Below are positions 25,656 through 32,970 of a stretch of DNA of 36,114 nucleotides, in pieces. The stretch is from Candidatus Heimdallarchaeota archaeon. Its GTDB lineage: Archaea; Asgardarchaeota; Heimdallarchaeia; Heimdallarchaeales; Heimdallarchaeaceae. The position numbers and the translations under genes are program-made. The stretch lies in NCBI GenBank assembly GCA_016839945.1, contig JAEOTE010000065.1, positions 1 to 36,114 of the forward strand. The letters run 5' to 3'. Under the pieces are notes generated by a model. The model did no database searches and had not been told where the DNA came from. It was given only the letters and a program-made list of their open reading frames with translations. How positions within the stretch are numbered: the first letter of the stretch is position 1; the number at the start of each line of letters is the position of its first letter.

Positions 25656-26672
25656 CTAAGCCTTTTCATCGAAATCCATATCTGGAGTTCTACGTGCGTC
25701 TATAGCACCAGTGATTTTACGATAGAAATAGTCTTTATTTCTCCATATAGTGTCCAGATTTCCAATTAAAAGGAAAATACCATAAACTAGAAGAAACGGA
25801 ATCATATACAATAACCAAGCTGTAAAACTAACACCTATCGGATGGTATTGTCCTTGTTCACCACAACACTCTTGAAATTCGAAACCATAAACTAGAAAAG
25901 TGTTGGATCTTCTATCTACGAAAAGTGAATAGAAGAATTCTCTGAAATCCAGTGATATGTTGCCTGTCATTAGAGCTACTGAAACTCCAACAACTAAACT
26001 TGCCAAAAACATAATGACTAAGAATGTTCTTGTTTTTGGAAGGAATTTGGGTCTTTTTTGAACTATTTTAAATACTATGAAATTGTAAGTTCCTGCAACA
26101 ACAGCCCCTAGAACAATAGGCATTATAACGATCAAAAAATATGCTAACGTATATTTAGGATTATTTGGAAACGCTAATTCGCCTGATTTATTTAAAGGTA
26201 AGTTAGATCCCCAAATGTTTTCCAAACTGTAAAATCTGTGATTTTGAGCAAAATTCTGTTCTGCAACTAAATCATAACCATTTCTGAAGTAACCACTATC
26301 TCCTAGCATGAACAAACAAAAACCTAATATTAAAACCACCATTGGGGCGAAAAACCATACTAATACTGGTTTAGCTATTATACGTGAGCTTGGATCTTGT
26401 CCCGAATTTAATCCAAATGTAAGAAATACTGAAACCCAGTAATATGGACCTTCTAGAAAACTTTCTCCTCTCAAAGTATTTGTAATGCCCATTATTGTTA
26501 CACTTATCAACCAAGTTGCAAATAGGTAAATACCCATCGGAGAGTGAAACCTTTTCCAAATGTATTTTAGAGCTGCTAAAATCCAATCTCTCCAAACACC
26601 AAAAAAGGTTCTTGGGCCTAATTCTGTAGAGCTTAAAGATTTTTCTTCAGATTTTACATTATCGGTGCTCAT
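25656..26672 (-). CDS. Multi-helix membrane protein of unknown function beside the ABC ATPase
   Basis: This 338-residue protein is not recognised. Likely membrane helices lie at about 45-67, 100-125, 172-197, 214-237 and 284-308. A loop of roughly 45 residues (about 127-172) and another of 45 residues with a Cys-Cys pair (FQECCGEQGQYHP, about 266-278) probably face one side. The C-terminal 35 residues are charged. It lacks the FtsX large loop or the EAA loop of classical permeases. It lies just upstream of the ATPase gene on the same strand but has its own terminator, and it is divergent from eutA. It may be the translocating subunit of a new ABC-type system; this is inference from position. 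Confidence 0.75.
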   Translation of the reverse strand: MSTDNVKSEEKSLSSTELGPRTFFGVWRDWILAALKYIWKRFHSPMGIYLFATWLISVTIMGITNTLRGESFLEGPYYWVSVFLTFGLNSGQDPSSRIIAKPVLVWFFAPMVVLILGFCLFMLGDSGYFRNGYDLVAEQNFAQNHRFYSLENIWGSNLPLNKSGELAFPNNPKYTLAYFLIVIMPIVLGAVVAGTYNFIVFKIVQKRPKFLPKTRTFLVIMFLASLVVGVSVALMTGNISLDFREFFYSLFVDRRSNTFLVYGFEFQECCGEQGQYHPIGVSFTAWLLYMIPFLLVYGIFLLIGNLDTIWRNKDYFYRKITGAIDARRTPDMDFDEKA

Positions 26673-26698
26673 AATAATAACACGATTTATTTTACAAT

Positions 26699-26766
26699 AA
26701 GCATTTTAAATCTTTTCTGTCCAAATAAGTTTCGTATATTTAAAAAATACTTCAACCAAAATGCTT
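26699..26766. promoter_or_regulatory. Divergent eutA/membrane-protein promoter region with 9-bp inverted sites
   Basis: AAGCATTTT (26699-26707) and AAAATGCTT (26758-26766) are exact reverse complements. The first overlaps the leftward TATA-like GATTTAAAAT. The second lies at the expected start of the eutA transcript, 25-30 nt after TATATTTAAA (26736-26745). A dimeric regulator bound at both would silence both genes. Confidence 0.45.
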
Positions 26767-26811
26767 TAAGTGTGTGGTATTTGAAGGTTTTAACGTATTG
26801 AGGCTCAAAAT

Positions 26812-28251
26812 ATGAGTAGTAACGAAGAATACACTTTAGCTTTGACCAGCTGCGGAATAGACGTTGGTACAACAACATCACACCTGATCTTTTCTAAACT
26901 CAAATTAGAAAAAATCTATACTCCTAGAGGAGTAAAATTTGAGGTTACAGAGAGAGAAATATTGTATAAGGGTCAGATTATCTTAACTCCTTTGATAGAC
27001 GGTCAGAATATAGATTACTTAAAACTCGTAGAATTTCTTAAGGAGGAATATATACTAGCTAAGATGTCAATTGATGATATCGACACTGGTGCAGTTATTA
27101 TAACAGGTGAAAGTGCAAAAAAAGAAAATGCAGAAGAATTGGTTAAATCATTAGCTCATAAGGCAGGTAAATTTGTTTGTGCAGCAGCAGGACCGAATTT
27201 TGAATCAGTTATTGCAGCGATGGGTTCTGGAGCCGTTCAATATTCAAAAAAATCACAAAAAAAAGTAATCAATATTGATATTGGTGGTGGCACTTCAAAT
27301 ATAGCAATTATAGAAAATGGAGAAATAATTGAAGCTGCTTGTGTTAATGTTGGAGGAAGGTTGTTAGCTTTTGATAAAAATAACAAAATTGTAAGAATCG
27401 AATATCCAATCAGATATTTAGAAGAAAAGTTAGGAATAAATTTCCAATATGGATTAGAAATCACAGAGAATCAAAAAAAGGAAATTGCAAAAATCCTAGC
27501 GGAAAGCTTATTTGAAGTCTTAGATCAGAAAATTGTTTCAGAAATTGCAAAAAAACTCTTGATGACAAATGAAATAGACCACAAAGAAGCAATAGATGAA
27601 TATATCTTTTCGGGAGGAGTCGCTGAATATATTTACAACAAAACTAAACAAGAATATGGTGATTTAGGTAAACATCTTGGCGAAGAAATTAGAAGAATAA
27701 TAAATAAAAAGAAACTCATAATACAAGAGCCCAAGGAATTAATACGTGCAACTGTAATTGGTGCAGGTCAATACACTCTCCAAGTTTCAGGAGTAACAAC
27801 TCATATCTCTGATGAAGATGTGTTGCCTATCTATAACATCCCTGTTCTAGAACCAAAAATCAACAATAGAGAAATAACAGAAGAAAACATTAAGCGAGCA
27901 ATAATCAAAAGTTTTAGTCTTTTTGACATTGATGAAGGCGAAGCTATTGTTGCTCTTTCATTCAAAGGAGCAATTGGTGGTTCTTATGCGGGATTAACAA
28001 CGTTTGCTAAAGGAGTGGTCGGCGCAATACCCAACACAATTAAAAAAGAAAAACCAATCATAATGGTTTTTGATAGAGATGTGGGTAATTCAGTAGGAAA
28101 TGTAATGAAAAGAGAAACCGATGCAACCAAGAATATCATATCTATAGATGAAATAATTGTTGAAGAAGGAGACTTCATAGATATAGATGTACCTAAAGCA
28201 GGAGGACAAGTTGTTCCTGTAGTTGTTAAATCATTAGTTTTTTCGAATTAG
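26812..28251 (+). CDS. eutA: Ethanolamine ammonia-lyase reactivating factor EutA
   Basis: EutA is an ASKHA-fold ATPase that frees damaged cobalamin from ethanolamine ammonia-lyase so that the enzyme can bind fresh cofactor. The 479-residue protein has the family pattern. GIDVGTTTSHLIFS is the phosphate-1 motif near residue 15, TGAVIITGESAKKENA follows, FVCAAAGPNFESVIAAMGSG is EutA-specific, and VINIDIGGGTSNIAI is phosphate-2. IFSGGVAEYIY and ATVIGAGQYTLQVSG are further family elements. It looks complete. The lyase subunits EutB and EutC are not within this window, so its client must be encoded elsewhere. The neighbours do not form a eut operon or microcompartment cluster. Confidence 0.93.
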   Translation: MSSNEEYTLALTSCGIDVGTTTSHLIFSKLKLEKIYTPRGVKFEVTEREILYKGQIILTPLIDGQNIDYLKLVEFLKEEYILAKMSIDDIDTGAVIITGESAKKENAEELVKSLAHKAGKFVCAAAGPNFESVIAAMGSGAVQYSKKSQKKVINIDIGGGTSNIAIIENGEIIEAACVNVGGRLLAFDKNNKIVRIEYPIRYLEEKLGINFQYGLEITENQKKEIAKILAESLFEVLDQKIVSEIAKKLLMTNEIDHKEAIDEYIFSGGVAEYIYNKTKQEYGDLGKHLGEEIRRIINKKKLIIQEPKELIRATVIGAGQYTLQVSGVTTHISDEDVLPIYNIPVLEPKINNREITEENIKRAIIKSFSLFDIDEGEAIVALSFKGAIGGSYAGLTTFAKGVVGAIPNTIKKEKPIIMVFDRDVGNSVGNVMKRETDATKNIISIDEIIVEEGDFIDIDVPKAGGQVVPVVVKSLVFSN

Positions 28252-28269
28252 ATTCTGGTTCGCAGAGAA

Positions 28270-29883
28270 TTACCATCCTATTACTACCCCATCAGCTCGA
28301 GGACTTGTTCCTCCACAAAGAACACCATTTTCAGGATTTCGAGTAATAATCTGACCTCGACCAAATCTAGATCTTGCTAGACCAGATGTAGGAATTATTG
28401 TGTGCCCCATTTGACTCAAGGCTTTCATAACTGAATCTTCTATTCCTTCTTCCAAAGCCACATCACCTCCGCTTGTCCCATCAAGAATACAGAATCGAGG
28501 TCTATTCAATGCTTCTTGGGGATTCATATCAAAATCAATCATATTCAGCAAAACTTGCATATGTCCTTGAGGTTGATTAAAACCACCCATTACTCCAAAA
28601 CTAGCATAAAGCTCTTTATTTTTTGTTGCTATACCTGGTATGATTGTATGATACGGTCTTTTATTAGGTGCTAAGCAATTAGGATGATCAAGATCTAGCG
28701 AAAAGTTTGCCCCTCTATTCTGAAGAGTAAAACCACATCCTTCTGGTATTAACCCTGTTCCAAATCCCATATAGTTTGAATTAATAAAACTACAGGCATT
28801 ACCTTCGCCATCTGCGACTGAGAAATAAACTGTGCCAGAGCTCGATGTAGGAGAACCTTTTTGCACATCTATTGTAGCTTTTGTTGGATCAATTAGTTTT
28901 CTGCGTTTAGTTGCATATTTTTTTGAAATCAATTCTTCAATTGGAACATGAACTACATCTGGATCTGCCACATACCAACGAGTGTCTGCAAAAGCTATTC
29001 TCATAGTTTCAATCATTGTGTGAAGGTGATTTGCAGAAGAATGTTCCATATTTTCAATATCAAATTCTTCAAGAATATTCAATGCAATCAATGCGGTTAT
29101 TCCTTGACCATTGGGTGGAATTTCATAGACATCAATTCCTCGATAATTAACAGAAATGGGTTTATCAAATGTGTTGTAATGATTCTTGAGATCATCAAGA
29201 GTCATATAACCCCCCATTGATTGTATTAAATTAATAATTGATTCAGCTATTCTTCCCTCATAAAAACCAGCTTTTCCATGATCTACTAATTCTTTGAATG
29301 TCTTCGCTAAATTGGGAATTTTCATTATCTCGCCCTCTTTGGGTGCCTCTCCATTTAGAAGCATTTCATTGGAATGTGGTCCTAACTTTAATTGTCTAAC
29401 TCCTCTATTCCATGCAAGAGCTGTTATTGGTGCAACAGGGAATCCTCCTTCTGCAAGCTCAATTGCTGGCGTAAGAATCTCACCTAGAGTCATTGTACCA
29501 AATTTTTCAATTGTGTCTACCCAACCAGCTGCAGCACCTGGAACAGTGACTGTATGCACACTCAATGAAGGAAGTTCCTTAGTGATACCTAATTCTGCTA
29601 ATTTCTCCGTATTTATGTCTGCAGGAGCACGACCACTTCCATTAATCCCTGAGACGATTTTTGTTTTATTATCGAAATATAGACAGAAACAATCTCCACC
29701 AATCCCAGTTGAACAAGGTTCAGTAACATTTAATGCAGCTGCAGTTGCTACTGCTACATCAGCTGCGTTTCCTCCCTGTTGCAGAATTCTCATCCCTGCT
29801 TCGGAAGCTAAAGGTTGACTAGATGCTACCATACCTCTACTCCCATAAACTGGAGCTCGGTATGAATCAAAACGAAAACTCAT
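28270..29883 (-). CDS. ggt: Gamma-glutamyltransferase family protein
   Basis: This protein of about 537 residues is of the GGT N-terminal nucleophile family, close to the YwrD-like branch. It shows MVASSQPLASEAGMRILQQG, GGNAADVAVATAAALNV and GIGGDCFCLYFD. At the processing site, SSSGTVYFSVADGEGN, the Thr of GTVYF would become the new N-terminus after self-cleavage. FGVMGGFNQPQGHMQ and RPRFCILDG follow. It should move gamma-glutamyl groups or cleave glutathione-like compounds. No signal peptide is visible from ATG 29883 (MSFRFDSYRAP), which I prefer over the longer frame to 29955. An AT-rich element at about 29903-29915 fits a leaderless transcript. The inverted repeat CCTCA-N6-TGAGG (29925-29940) lies just upstream. 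Confidence 0.9.
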   Translation of the reverse strand: MSFRFDSYRAPVYGSRGMVASSQPLASEAGMRILQQGGNAADVAVATAAALNVTEPCSTGIGGDCFCLYFDNKTKIVSGINGSGRAPADINTEKLAELGITKELPSLSVHTVTVPGAAAGWVDTIEKFGTMTLGEILTPAIELAEGGFPVAPITALAWNRGVRQLKLGPHSNEMLLNGEAPKEGEIMKIPNLAKTFKELVDHGKAGFYEGRIAESIINLIQSMGGYMTLDDLKNHYNTFDKPISVNYRGIDVYEIPPNGQGITALIALNILEEFDIENMEHSSANHLHTMIETMRIAFADTRWYVADPDVVHVPIEELISKKYATKRRKLIDPTKATIDVQKGSPTSSSGTVYFSVADGEGNACSFINSNYMGFGTGLIPEGCGFTLQNRGANFSLDLDHPNCLAPNKRPYHTIIPGIATKNKELYASFGVMGGFNQPQGHMQVLLNMIDFDMNPQEALNRPRFCILDGTSGGDVALEEGIEDSVMKALSQMGHTIIPTSGLARSRFGRGQIITRNPENGVLCGGTSPRADGVVIGW

Positions 29884-29924
29884 ATGATAAAATAATGCTT
29901 GAAAAAATAAATCTAATGGTCGAT

Positions 29925-29940
29925 CCTCAAAAAAATGAGG
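29925..29940. promoter_or_regulatory. Short inverted repeat between ggt and the anchored surface protein gene
   Basis: CCTCA is repeated inverted as TGAGG across six A. It lies upstream of the GGT promoter and of the divergent gene at 30023. It could be a shared operator, but 5-bp arms are weak evidence. Confidence 0.25.
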
Positions 29941-30022
29941 GTTTTTGTATTTCATTCATATCTAAACAATATTTATATGCCATGTCTAGTATTCAGAGTT
30001 ATAATTTGAACAAGGTGAATTG

Positions 30023-31030
30023 ATGAAATATTGGTTTATGATTTTATTAATAGTATCTTCAGCTTTTACCCCAAATGCTTCAATAAAGTATAATGAACTC
30101 TCAACATCCTTTGCTTCAGAATTTGCAACTCATCTCTCTCCGCAAGAGGATACTGGAAAGAATTATGAACCAGAATCTGGAACTGAATACTCACCATTTT
30201 TCCTCCTTAATCAATCAATACCAGTAGATTATTCTCCTATAGTCTTGATTCCTGATTATGATTGGTATGTAAACAATAGTTTGAATTACTATTCGGATAC
30301 ATATCTTGCGGGGATAAAAATCAATGAAACATCAATAGATCTAAGTACCTATACTCATGAAGATTTGGTCGCTGTTGGTGTGGATTGGCATGTTTCAGGT
30401 TATGGTTTGCATAGTTGTCACAATCTTAGTTATTCTGTTTATTCTGATACTTATGCACTATTAGCTAACGATACTATTGAAATAGAGATTCAATTAGATG
30501 AGCAACCTCAAATTGATTATGCAAACTCAAAGATAGAAATAGGTATTCAGGAATATCATCATATTGATTTTCCCAATGATTTCAAGTATACAATTTATCC
30601 AGATGGTTTGGTTCTATACTCCTTATACCTAACTGATGAAACCGTTACTTATGAAGGATGGATAAAAGATGAAAAATATATTGAACTGCTAGATTTGATT
30701 TGGTCATATGGCTTCTTTTATTTCAAAGACTATTATTTTGGTCCTGATGACAATTTGTTGTTAGACACAAACTATTACACAATGGTAACAATTGGAAATG
30801 AGAGTTATTACAAATTCTTCACAGGATTAACTACACCTGTAGTTGCTGGAGAATTATGGGATCTTATAGCATCTGAAGTTGCAGATCTCAACTATATTCC
30901 TAGAACTGGGATAAGACTCTTCGGTCGTTCTGGATTTTGGGGACTTACTTGGGGCTGGTGGTTTGGTATATTTGGTGGCACTGCAGTATTGGGTGTTGCA
31001 GCTTTCATAGGAAGCAGATTCAGAAGATGA
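30023..31030 (+). CDS. Secreted, C-terminally membrane-anchored protein of unknown function
   Basis: This 335-residue protein begins with a signal peptide (MKYWFMILLIVSSAFTPNAS) and ends with a glycine- and tryptophan-rich membrane helix (GWWFGIFGGTAVLGVAAFIG) followed by SRFRR. The region between should be outside the cell. It is rich in Tyr, Asp and Asn and looks like beta structure, with many short strands (SYSVYSDTYALLANDTIEIEIQ). Several N-x-S/T sites could be glycosylated. No known domain is recognised. ATG 30023 is favoured over a TTG at 30020 because GGTGA lies 4 nt before it. Its anchor resembles that of the solute-binding protein at 21898-23730 (RRFRK against SRFRR). Confidence 0.75.
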   Translation: MKYWFMILLIVSSAFTPNASIKYNELSTSFASEFATHLSPQEDTGKNYEPESGTEYSPFFLLNQSIPVDYSPIVLIPDYDWYVNNSLNYYSDTYLAGIKINETSIDLSTYTHEDLVAVGVDWHVSGYGLHSCHNLSYSVYSDTYALLANDTIEIEIQLDEQPQIDYANSKIEIGIQEYHHIDFPNDFKYTIYPDGLVLYSLYLTDETVTYEGWIKDEKYIELLDLIWSYGFFYFKDYYFGPDDNLLLDTNYYTMVTIGNESYYKFFTGLTTPVVAGELWDLIASEVADLNYIPRTGIRLFGRSGFWGLTWGWWFGIFGGTAVLGVAAFIGSRFRR

Positions 31031-31215
31031 TTCTAATAGGAGTTAATAGTGAAATTTTGGCTTATTTGAACTGATAATGATTGAAGAAGCAATTTCAAGG
31101 TTTCAGTGCAATTTTTTAAATGACAAGAAACTCAAGAAGAAAATTAAGAAAAAGAATCAAATAGCACTCTTCTAAAATGGAGATCTTTACAAGAAGGTAG
31201 CATATTAGAAAGCAA

Positions 31216-31542
31216 CTAGTTTTGTGCCAAAGAAATACTGGTATAATATGACAAAATCTTCTCATAAAACTCTAAAACAATTTTGTTTATTTTAATCCAA
31301 TTTGTAGTATTAATGCCTTCATTAAGCAGAAAAGAAAGAATTTCTACTTCTCTGTTTATATTTATAGAACAGTATAATTCCATTTCACCAGAAAAGACTT
31401 GTAATAGATTTCTAACTGAACAAGTATATGACTCTAATCCTTCTTTGATTTTAGTTAATTCATAAAATATCTCATTAACTTGCTTCAACTTAAACTTAGT
31501 TTGAAGAATGTTTAGCTCTTTATCATTGTTGCTATGTTCCAT
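31216..31542 (-). CDS. Small helical protein divergent from TetR regulator
   Basis: This 108-residue protein is unknown to me. It is almost entirely helical (LKQVNEIFYELTKIKEGLES, REVEILSFLLNEGIN, WIKINKIVLEFYEKILSYYT), with two Cys and no membrane helix. I take ATG 31542 (MEHSNNDKEL). The longer frame to 31575 lacks a ribosome site. Support that it is real comes from its promoter: a TATA-like box at 31619-31626 reads leftward and an operator matching that of the TetR gene lies at its expected start site. It is therefore probably the main target of that regulator. Confidence 0.6.
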   Translation of the reverse strand: MEHSNNDKELNILQTKFKLKQVNEIFYELTKIKEGLESYTCSVRNLLQVFSGEMELYCSININREVEILSFLLNEGINTTNWIKINKIVLEFYEKILSYYTSISLAQN

Positions 31543-31588
31543 TATGTCTCGCCAGCCGGTAATAATGATCGACACCCCTTGCCTTAAA

Positions 31589-31649
31589 TGAACGTTGTTA
31601 ATTTACAAATCTCATGTGTTTATAAATCTTATTAAATGAACAACGTTCA
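31589..31649. promoter_or_regulatory. Paired TetR operators on a divergent promoter
   Basis: TGAACGTTGTT (31589-31599) and AACAACGTTCA (31639-31649) form a perfect 11-bp inverted repeat. The second is itself a dyad, TGAAC-aac-GTTCA (31637-31649). A TATA-like TTTATAAAT near 31619-31627 lies halfway and can be read both ways. Each operator falls about 25 nt from it, on the expected start site of one gene. Confidence 0.65.
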
Positions 31650-31688
31650 CTAAAAAGACTTAATAATAGTATAAGATTACTAAAAACC

Positions 31689-32336
31689 ATGAAACAAACT
31701 CGAGCTCGTTCCGAGGAAGCAAAAACTGAACAAATAGAACGAATTATAGAAACCAGTAGAGAGATTTTTCTAAAAGAAGGTTTCAAGGGATTTAGCATGC
31801 GTTCATTAGCTAATCGTTTAGGGATGTCACAAAGTAACTTATACAACTATTGGTCAAGTAAAAGAGAAATTTGGTTCGATATTATTAAAAATGATTTTAA
31901 GGAATTCGAAGAAGATCTAGTTAAAATTGCAGTTAAACATCAAGAAAATGTAGTTGAACTTTTAGAAAGTATTGCAGAATATTATTTTGCTTTTGCTAAA
32001 AATAATCCAAAGAGATATCAAATGATGTTCGTGCTTCCTCCTCCTCCTTCTGATAGCAAAGGACCAACTGAGCTTGAATTTGAACCACAAACAATTCAAT
32101 TTTTGGTTAATATTCTAAAACAAGCAGCTGATGCTGGTCTGTTGAAAGGAGTAGATGTTGAAAAACTTGCTTTGTATTTGTGGGCATTAGTTCATGGGAC
32201 AACATATGTTTCCCAATCTATAGTTTTTCATCCTGATGCTAAAATTGCAAAATTTGGATCAGCTGAAGAATTTCAAAAATATGTCATCAAATTAGTAAAA
32301 CAACAATTTAGTGCTTTCATCTCTTCGAATGGATGA
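31689..32336 (+). CDS. TetR/AcrR-family transcriptional regulator
   Basis: This 215-residue protein has the TetR helix-turn-helix at residues about 15-62: IIETSREIFLKEGFKGFSMR, LANRLGMSQSNLYNYWSSK and REIWFDIIKNDF. The C-terminal ligand domain contains FVLPPPPSDSKGP and LYLWALVHGTTYVSQS, which is like the WHG-type TetR C-terminal domain. It should bind as a dimer and release DNA when a small molecule binds. The operators at 31589-31649 indicate that it controls itself and the divergent small gene. The ligand is unknown. TetR regulators are mainly bacterial but occur in many archaea. Confidence 0.92.
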   Translation: MKQTRARSEEAKTEQIERIIETSREIFLKEGFKGFSMRSLANRLGMSQSNLYNYWSSKREIWFDIIKNDFKEFEEDLVKIAVKHQENVVELLESIAEYYFAFAKNNPKRYQMMFVLPPPPSDSKGPTELEFEPQTIQFLVNILKQAADAGLLKGVDVEKLALYLWALVHGTTYVSQSIVFHPDAKIAKFGSAEEFQKYVIKLVKQQFSAFISSNG

Positions 32337-32440
32337 TTTGTGTCAATTCTTTCAAAAAGATGTGCAATCTTAAAAATTCACTAGAATCTCTAAAAGTAAG
32401 TTCTAGTTTTTCACGCTAATTTCATTCCAAAGATTAGAAC

Positions 32441-32450
32441 AATATATAAG
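32441..32450 (+). promoter_or_regulatory. TATA box of the putative small RNA
   Basis: AATATATAAG lies about 26 nt before the expected transcript start near 32471. No coding start follows for 250 nt, so the product is more likely an RNA. Confidence 0.5.
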
Positions 32451-32470
32451 TGTTTGAACTAGGGATAGCT

Positions 32471-32560
32471 TAAAGAGGTACTGTGAGGAATATTAAAATT
32501 AGTCCGTCCATTTATTGCTTGAATAAATTTTTAATTTAAATGAGCCTCTAGTACCTCTCT
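32471..32560 (+). ncRNA. Putative structured small RNA of unknown class
   Basis: AGAGGTACT (32474-32482) pairs perfectly with AGTACCTCT (32550-32558), and GAGG (32485-32488) with CCTC (32545-32548). This gives a 13-bp closing stem around a 2x1 internal loop. Further in, ATTAAAA pairs with TTTTAAT, and TTTATT-GCTTG-AATAAA forms an apical hairpin. The segment TTAGTCCGTCCA stays single-stranded and is relatively GC-rich, so it could be a guide or binding site. The stem begins where the upstream TATA box predicts the transcript start, and a T-rich run (32558-32568) follows. I see no C/D boxes and no ACA at the usual place. Confidence 0.45.
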
Positions 32561-32702
32561 ATTTCTTATCTAAAATACAAGAATAAATTATTTTTGATTT
32601 ATACGGTATTGCATTAATATTACAAAGTATTAATAAAGAAAATAGAAGAAGTTCCATAGTAAATTGAAAACTGCGTACTAGACAAAAGAAATTGGTGACA
32701 AG

Positions 32703-32882
32703 ATGAAAGAAATAGAGAAAGAGGATTTACTCAAAAGCTTAAAAGAGAATTCTGAAACATTAACACAAATCGATATGGATGCAGTTGATTTTGTACTATT
32801 GAAATTGAATGAGCTCAGATATGAGGTCAGTTTGAAATTACAAGAGAGGGAAGATAAAAAAATCAAGAAGAGTGTTTCTTAG
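32703..32882 (+). CDS. Small 59-residue charged helical protein
   Basis: A short open frame starts at ATG 32703 with GGTGA 4 nt before it. It encodes MKEIEKEDLLKSLKENSETL and continues as a mostly helical, Lys/Glu/Leu-rich chain ending KKIKKSVS. The heptad-like spacing of Leu and Ile suggests a short coiled coil. No family is recognised. The ribosome site and amphipathic composition make it likely to be real, but there is no independent support. It lies between the putative small RNA and the membrane peptidase gene. Confidence 0.5.
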   Translation: MKEIEKEDLLKSLKENSETLTQIDMDAVDFVLLKLNELRYEVSLKLQEREDKKIKKSVS

Positions 32883-32970
32883 GAACTTCTCTTTAAATTA
32901 TTCTCTTTTTTTATCAGATTTAAGAAGTAGAATTATTAACATTTAAATAAAACTCCTTTCAGTCGATTCT

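Noticed and set aside
29294..29818. 174-residue open frame opposite the gamma-glutamyltransferase gene
   Set aside because: It is a shadow of a strongly conserved enzyme and has no ribosome site.
31031..31215. Possible small RNA after the anchored surface protein gene
   Set aside because: I found no stem longer than 5 bp, no TATA box and no terminator-like run that would define one.
32381..32440. Repeated CTAGAA/TTCTAG/TAGAAC motifs before the putative small RNA
   Set aside because: The 6-bp matches are expected often in such AT-rich sequence and do not line up as one consistent site.
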